Below are positions 44,766 to 50,846 of a stretch of DNA of 50,846 bases, in pieces. The notes below the pieces were generated by a model. That model did no database searches and had not been told where the DNA came from. It saw only the letters and a program-made list of their open reading frames with translations. The stretch's first letter is position 1, and each line of letters opens with the position of its first letter. The DNA comes from Chromera velia. Its lineage: Eukaryota > Sar > Chromeraceae. The translations under genes were made by a program, and so were the position numbers. The stretch lies in the NCBI GenBank assembly GCA_018398765.1, contig JAHBMJ010005813.1, forward strand, positions 1 through 50,846. Direction: 5' to 3'.

Positions 44766-47700
44766 GAGAGAGAGAAAGAGAGAGACGGAGAGAGAGGCGA
44801 AGATAGACAGTCACATAGATAGATAGATAGATAGATAAGTAGACATGCAGATGGACAGACAGAGAGAGACTTTTCGTGGATCGAGCTGCCTACCGACCGA
44901 CCTAACGAGCCAAGAGGGAAATTTGGGGTTCCTCAAGTCCAAAAGAGGGCCCGTCAGCACGATCCTCGAGAACAGTGGTCTCCTTCGCCTTCTCCTTTCT
45001 TTCCCTGTTGTTGTGCTTGGATCACTGCTCTCTGTGGGGGGGTGGAAGAGATCATCAGAGGAAGGCAGGCCCCTGAAGGGATGCTCAGAGTCCAGTGCGG
45101 GATAGAGGGACTTCAGCTGGGCAGCACACCCAATCAATCCACCCATCGAATGTGCCAACAGGCAAAGAGAGGGTCGATGTGCTGCTCCTTCATCTTCCCC
45201 TTCCTCTTTCTCTTCTTCTTCCTCATCAACATCCGAGAACAAATCCGCAGCTTCTCTCTCTCTTATTTGCTGAGAGTGCGTACGAGGCCCTCGGCTTCGA
45301 CTTTTTCTTTTTTTCTTTGCGTCCCCCCTCTCCTTCTCTTTTCCTGTGAAGGATTGAAGGGCCCGCCCGAGGCATTGACGAGGCCGGAAAGTCTGGAATC
45401 GGGGATTGTTCAAAGGAACCTGCAAAGCCGATCGAAGCACTTAAGGAATGCAGGGACAGAAAGAAGGTTCGATCGACAGACAGGAATTTCTAGGCGTGTC
45501 AATTGGTCATGAACGGGACGGGTTCCCATTGCCCTTATTTCTATTTTGGCAATGTCTTGGTCCGCTTTCCCGTCTATGCACGGTAAGTGATTTTGCCTGT
45601 CTGTTTGTCAGTCTGTCTGTCTGTCTGTCTGTCTTTCTGCCTGTCTGTCTGTCTCTCTGTTTGCAGGTCAGTGGGTGGGCATTTGTTGCATCAACTTGTC
45701 TGTCTTTGATTTCCCCTACCTGTCCGCATCACCCCACCTCGACTCTTTTTCGTCATCCATTCAAGCACTCATTTGTGCCATTTGGACCGACCACCTTGCA
45801 TGCGACAGACAGACAGACAGACCTTCTCAACAACTGATTTGACAAATCTGTGGAGGTCCTCCACGTAGTCACAGAAGTTTGTCACCTGAGTCGACTGTTA
45901 TGCACGAAAAGAAAGTGCGGAGGGAGGGGGAATGAACTGACAAGGGCAGAGGGGGGGTCAAGGAGATAAAAAAAGAAATTAACCGGACAGGGCGGGTGCA
46001 AGGAAGAAAGGAAGGAAAGAACAACCGGTCGATAGATCAAATGACCGAAGAAGTGACTGACTGATTCATTTTACGTTTTTCTCATTCGTTCATTCGCTGG
46101 CCCTTTCTGTCCCTTTAACTTTCTTCGCATGATGTTTTTCGGTCTCTCTTCCTGGCGCTTTTCCCCAATGCTGGCGCTTTTTTCCAGACGCGCGCACTTC
46201 TCCTCCGTCTATTCATTTCGTTCTTCTCCGTCCCGCCTTCTCGGAGAGACAGAGAAAAGAAGAGAATTAAGGAGAAGCGAGGGGAAAGAAAAGAGAGCTA
46301 GATCACCGACTGACCTGAGCAAAGTCCACTCGTTCTCTTCCAGATAGGCCTTGACTTCTGCAGAGACACACATGAATGAATGAGAAGCGGGGAAAGAAAG
46401 TTCTGCATGTAGTCGATTGCTCTGAATAATCTTCTCTTCTATGCTGCAGTTTTGTTCTGGAAGACCTTTGCATGCGAGTTGGGGTAGTGATAGGGGTAGC
46501 GTGGCTTTTTTTTCACCAAGAATCTTTGACTCGCCTGGCAAGCTACCGTCGGAACTACAAAAGAGGGACCGACCTATGGTCCAGTGTGTAGACAGAGAAC
46601 CCCCGATCGTAGAGGTCCTGCAAAGAGACAGACGGACAGACAGACAGATGTACAAGGGTGGAAGGAAGCCTTGAAGGTCCTGTTGCATCAAGAAGGCAAC
46701 AAAGTGTCAATGCAATCAAATGGCGTGCTGGTGAGAAGCAGCAATTGCACAAGTCCTGCTATATTTTCGACCTGTGTATTCGAAGAGACTGCTCTCATTG
46801 GATTCAGAATTGTGTCTTCCTTTTCGAGAAGCATCTTCCTTCCCGTCTCTTGTTTGGATGGGTTCTGCAAGAAAGGCAAAAGCTTCATCAATCAGATAGT
46901 CCGATAGACCACCAGGCAGGCAATGCAGAAAGAGAACGCTGTTCGACTCGTTCATCGTTTGATCCGTCGACGTCAGGTGAAAACACACGTGTGATCGAAG
47001 GTGTATGAAACAATGAGTCCTGATCTCCTTGGGGATGCCACGGATTCAGTCATTTGGACGATTTCTCGCATTCCAAGGAGACTGATCGTAACAGCGACAG
47101 ACTAAGACTTCTGTTTTCTTCACACACTTACTCACTCTCTCTCTTTCTCTCTCTCTCTCACACACACACACACAACAGAGAGGCAGGCAGGCAGACCCTG
47201 ATGGTCTCCGCGTACTTCACAGAGCTCTCCCCCCACCCTGGACACAGGACGACCCCCTCCTTCAACCGTCCGCTGGTGGAGTCATACTGCGGAAAGATCA
47301 TGTACGCAATGCGCACAGGCTCGTCGCTACATTTGATTGTTCCTGTATTTGGCCTTGGACTGTCCAGCATCTTTGCCTCCTCTTTCTCTTCCTCTTTCAA
47401 CTCAGTATCTGTCTCCGTTTCCGTATTCGACGAAGCTGCTGAGGACGATGTGGAGCTGGAGGAGATGAGAGAAGGCCGGCACCCCTCAAATTCTCCGTAT
47501 TGGGCCATCGAGACCATCCAGGTCCGTGCGCTCTCTATGCGTCTCTTCAATCTCTTTGCACCCTTAGGCGAGACTGCTCTGTCGAAGTGCCGCTCTCTGA
47601 TCAGCAAGACAGGGTGGCGGTATGAAGACAGGCGCGGCCCCGCTGAGGGAGGCAGGAGGGGGAGGGACGGAGCTCCGTTTTTCTGACCGAAGACCTCAGA

Positions 47701-49208
47701 AGGGAACTTCATTGTACGGACTGCAGGGGTCACATCATGATTCATCTGATGGACTCAGGGCGAAGATTGTACACAAAGGGGTGTTTACGCATGCAAGCGA
47801 TGCCAAAATGACCTCCGCGCCATCAAGCCGAAGCCGTCCATCTTCACACCCTTTTTTTTTGGTCCGTCCTGCGCTCATCCCGACTTTCTTCAACCTTTCA
47901 GCGTCAGTTTGTGCGCTTCTCGAGACGCATCAGAGGAACGGGAAAGATCCAGCAAGAAATCAAGGTTTGAGAGCCCAGCACAACAAACAGACGGAAGTGC
48001 CAAAAGAACCAACAAAGGGACTCATCCATGCCATCCCCTCCATGCTGTTCATGTGTAGCCTGTGTGTATGCACACAGATTTGTAACTGCCTGGCCGTGCA
48101 AAAAACGAGGACAACGTGTAGGTCACAGCATCACTGCCCAAGCGACGCATTGCGTGCCTGACTGACTTCTGTCCTTCACATGTCGCCCCCGAGTCTTCAC
48201 ATACCGCTCGGAGACGCGAGTTCTCATCTCGTCTGCGTATTCCTCCGGAGTCAGACTTTTCAGTCTCCCCTGCAATGTTGTTGGACAGACAGGCAGCGAT
48301 TTGTGATTCCTTTTTCTCTTCTTTTCCTTCTCAGATACACCCAAAGTTAGCAATTCATACCCGGGATGGCAAGCCGAGGACAAAGGGAAATCAAGGCACA
48401 GGAACCCAAACACGATGAAGATCGGATTTGGAGCGGCCTCTCTTTAGTCAGTCAGTGAGTCGGTCAGTCTGTGGGGCATTTGAATTGAAATGCCAATGTT
48501 CAGACAGCCAGGAAAGGGAGAAAGAGGACGAAAAGATGCAGGGAACCAGCACGACAGACAGAGAAACGATGGCGGGGAGAAAAAAAGACGCACCACGTGC
48601 TGCAGGTCTTCAAACCAACGACGCAGTCCTGTGGCGGTGCCCCCTTGCGACTCCCCCACTAATGTCGAGGCCTCAGCAACGGCTACTGACGCAGAGAAAA
48701 TGAAAGGAAAGAAAGCGGTCAAATAAGCATAGAGACGCAAACGGCGGGGGCGGAGCTCACTCAAAAGAGAACTGATGCATTTAACTAGAGGACAGCCAGA
48801 TCACAACGTCGCGTACTGGCCGAGTTGGACTTTTATTAGGCAGATAAGTGCCTCTACACCTTCCTTCCGGTGGCTTTTTTATAAAAATGGGGCGCTCTTG
48901 CAATCAAGAGAAAAAAAGGAAAAAGATGCAAGCATGAAAAGAGGAGCTGTTACGACCGCGCCAAAGACATGAAAAAGGGTCTGCTGACTGCAGTGAAGGA
49001 AGGAGAGTGGCGCGTGAGATGCTGTCTGGATACAATAGTGACAACCGGGTGCGCTCTGGTGCTTCCTCACCCAGGAGCCTTCCGACTGACCTCGCAGTCC
49101 TTCAGAGATTCCCAAGAGGCTCCACGGACAGATGAGGCAAACAACCAAGGGAAGGCACAACCAAAACCAACAGAAATCATGACAAACGGGTCGATGGCGA
49201 CGAATCAT
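43244..49208 (-). CDS. PldB-like lysophospholipase / monoacylglycerol-lipase-type alpha/beta hydrolase
   Basis: Twelve exons, minus strand: 49091-49208, 48594-48685, 48205-48269, 47197-47596, 46574-46617, 46315-46357, 45823-45885, 44902-45419, 44516-44679, 44137-44195, 43792-43863, 43244-43381. All phases agree; 591 aa. Residues about 11-34 are hydrophobic (FCWFWLCLPLVVCLICPW), a signal anchor or signal peptide. Family blocks follow in order: VVLCPGWGESSVKYAETIRD, RGFSVYTLDHRSQGLSGR, VTNFCDYVEDLHRF, LLAHSMGGLI (nucleophile Ser about 366), IVLTGPLLDL, GPSFQWVLSAL, TPTLLLTAEDDV (Asp about 538) and PECYHNVLDE (His about 566). The triad is complete, so it probably hydrolyses lysophospholipids or monoacylglycerols at a membrane. 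Odd points are a Glu/Lys-rich insert just before the nucleophile strand, a Ser-rich insert near residue 150, and HRSQG in place of the usual HRGQG. The first two exons are the least certain. Confidence 0.86.
43678..43732. repeat. (CA)n(GA)n microsatellite in a lipase intron
   Basis: A (ca)n run followed by (ga)n between the last two exons of the lipase gene. On the coding strand it reads (ct)n(gt)n. Confidence 0.95.
44714..44836. repeat. (CA)n(GA)n(GATA)n compound microsatellite in a lipase intron
   Basis: Runs of ca, ga and gata units between the exons at 44902-45419 and 44516-44679. Confidence 0.95.
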
Positions 49209-49863
49209 CTTTATCTTTTTGGTTTTATAGCTGACTCTTTGCTACTGTGATCTAGCGTTCATCCCCTTCTTCTGGCAGAAAGTTTGCGGGCGGCCTATCC
49301 GTAGCAACGCTTCAATGCAACTTAGACAGACTCCGGATTGCTTAGCGCCCCCGCAACACCTGTAAAGACAGAAGCAGGTGACATATTCCATGAAGTCAAG
49401 AAGGGACCGCAAAAGCACAATGAGTCAAGATAAGCAAGGGTCTGTACGCAAGGGAGCGTTTCCGATCGGTTATGTGAGGCGATGTCATGGTTCTTTCTCA
49501 ATGTGTAGAGGCTGATCCAGCCGTAAAGCCCGTCTATATACAATGATCTAGAACGTGACTCTACATTCGATCGAAGCCCGAAGGCTGTTGCAAATTTTCG
49601 AGACGGCCTGCATGTTCGGGGCCCGGCCGCTTGAGTGGCGGATCTTGCATGGCGGGGCCGTGGGCCCGCCATGGCCCGCCCGCGGCCCGCGCCCGGCACA
49701 TGCGCGGCGGCAGGATGGCCCCGGAAAGCGAAGCGGGGGGCACTTACCAAACAATCCCCTGAGCCCACACATGCATGCAGCTTTCATCAAAAAAAAAGCC
49801 CCGGAAAGCTCTGCTCCCAATTGGCTCAGAAAAGCGTACGTCAGAATGGGCGGTGCTTGAAAC
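49209..49863. other. 5' flank of the lipase gene with a GC-rich patch
   Basis: No exon recognised. 49610-49740 is strongly GC-rich (gcccgcccgcggcccgcgcc) and includes two gccccggaaag motifs about 75 bases apart. Similar GC-rich patches at 11400, 12960 and 28030 suggest a dispersed repeat family. The stretch next to 49208 should contain the lipase leader. Confidence 0.4.
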
Positions 49864-50097
49864 GACCTCCCTGAACCTAACTACCACTTGAAAGTTTAAG
49901 CCGCATTTTTTGATAAGCTTGAAAGTTCACGCCGCAGGTGCGGATCATTTATGGTATTTTGAAACCCAAAGCCGCATATCTGGATGGTGTCTTGAACATT
50001 TATACCACAGGCGCGGACGGTCTCTTGAAAAACAATGCCGTAGAGAGAGATCATCTTGATCATATTTTTTTAAGTGGCAGTTAGGTTTAGGGAGGTT
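49864..50097. mobile_element. 234-bp MITE, member of the ACCTCCCTGAACCTAA family
   Basis: Begins gacctccctgaacctaac and ends with its near-inverse gttaggtttagggaggtt. Flanks are cttgaaac (49856-49863) and cttaaaac (50098-50105), a 7-of-8 match. Subterminal motifs cttgaaag..gccgca..gcgga repeat inside. It has the same length as the element at 50461 and lies in inverted orientation to it. Confidence 0.88.
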
Positions 50098-50460
50098 CTT
50101 AAAACTAATCGCAATCCCCCCCCCCTTCCCGGCCCCTACTTCTCTCTCTCACAAAAGATGTGAAGAAGAAAAAGAAAGAAGAAGAGAAAGTCCCCCACCT
50201 TCTTCTTCTAAGAAAAGAAGAGAAGAAACTTCTAGAGAAGGTGCAAAGAAGAGAAGGAAAGAAGAAGAGAAATAGAGAATCATCGGTCCATCTCCTTCTT
50301 ACCAGCCTGTTTTTTTACTTTCAGCACATTCGTCTGCTTTCTGTTTCCCCATCTCCTTTTTACCTGCTTACCACTTTTTTTTCGACACGCTCGTCTGCAT
50401 TTCATCTCCCCGTCTCCTGCTTGCCTGCTTGTTTTTTTCTTTCCAGCACGTTCGCCTATG
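50098..50460. other. Purine/pyrimidine-rich spacer between two MITEs
   Basis: A ga-rich half (50155-50280) is followed by a ct-rich half with three related blocks of about 60 bases. These share ttttttt..tttc(c)agcac(g/a)tcg and cat(c/t)tccccgtctcc. They look like decayed tandem copies. Further copies continue after 50702. No gene was seen. Confidence 0.5.
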
Positions 50461-50694
50461 AACCTCCCTGAACCTAAGTGCTACTTAAAAAAATATAATT
50501 ACGATGATCTCTATTTGTGGCATTGTTTTTCAAGAGACCGTTCACGCTTGCAGCATATAAGGTGAAGGCACCATCCAGATATGCGGCTTTAACTTTTAAG
50601 ACACCGTAAATGATCCGCGCCTGCGGCGCAGACTTTTAAGCTTATCCAAAAATATGGCTTGAACTTTCAAGTGGTAGTTAGGTTCAGGGAGGTC
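50461..50694. mobile_element. 234-bp MITE, second member at the right edge
   Basis: Begins aacctccctgaacctaag and ends gttaggttcagggaggtc. It is flanked by a perfect 8-bp target duplication, cgcctatg (50453-50460 and 50695-50702). Its reverse complement aligns along its full length with the element at 49864-50097. Confidence 0.93.
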
Positions 50695-50846
50695 CGCCTA
50701 TGTTCTGTCTACCCATCCCCTTGCTGCATGTTTGTTCTTTTCTTTTCAGCACGCTTGCCTCAGTTCCATCAGCCTGCATTGTGCTTGCTCGTCTCCTTTC
50801 CTCCAGGACGCTGGGCCACATTTTATCTGACCGCCTCGTTCTTGCG

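Noticed and set aside
1-50846. CRISPR arrays, operons, rRNA genes
   Set aside because: Tandem repeats here lack unique spacers of constant length, genes have introns, and no rRNA sequence was recognised.

Overview
The window is nuclear DNA of a eukaryote. Genes are split by introns with GT..AG ends and long pyrimidine tracts, intergenic space is large, and there are many microsatellites, transposons and LTR sequences. I infer a protist alga, with a chromerid such as Chromera velia as the best guess. The basis is protein content (a GH16/lectin secreted protein, a single-repeat SHAQKYF MYB, a conserved HAD-like protist protein) and repeat style. No rRNA, tRNA, organelle or bacterial operon signature was found.

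Layout. 1-1180 is a degenerate minisatellite. 2447-6812 (+) is a six-exon gene for a secreted multidomain carbohydrate-binding protein: GH16-like domain, two hevein-like modules, a SUEL/rhamnose-type lectin and C-terminal beta repeats. 7.9-15.3 kb is a transposon graveyard. It holds three unrelated short inverted-repeat elements, a pair of 330-bp direct repeats and a 2.06-kb element whose ends match two 234-bp elements at the right edge of the window. 15715-16878 (-) is a long coding exon with an in-frame stop. 17785-22018 (-) is an eight-exon gene for a HAD-like conserved protein, with a 315-base assembly gap in one intron. 22979-25146 is a young LTR retrotransposon that carries only gag. 25.7-27.0 kb is a GGAT-type satellite. 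28679-30988 (+) is a MYB transcription factor with a 5' leader intron and an upstream ORF.

33.86-43.28 kb is a tandem duplication of about 4.7 kb. Its right breakpoint lies inside the last exon of the next gene. The two copies differ by a very one-sided set of changes: C or G in copy 1 is T or A in copy 2, roughly 100 against about 5 by eye. This resembles repeat-induced point mutation or deamination of methylated cytosine, and it is the most interesting signal here. 43244-49208 (-) is a 12-exon gene for a membrane-anchored PldB-like lysophospholipase or monoacylglycerol-lipase-type hydrolase.

The genes are not an operon and show no shared pathway. All splice models were built by hand from splice signals, reading phase and family resemblance, and they need transcript support.
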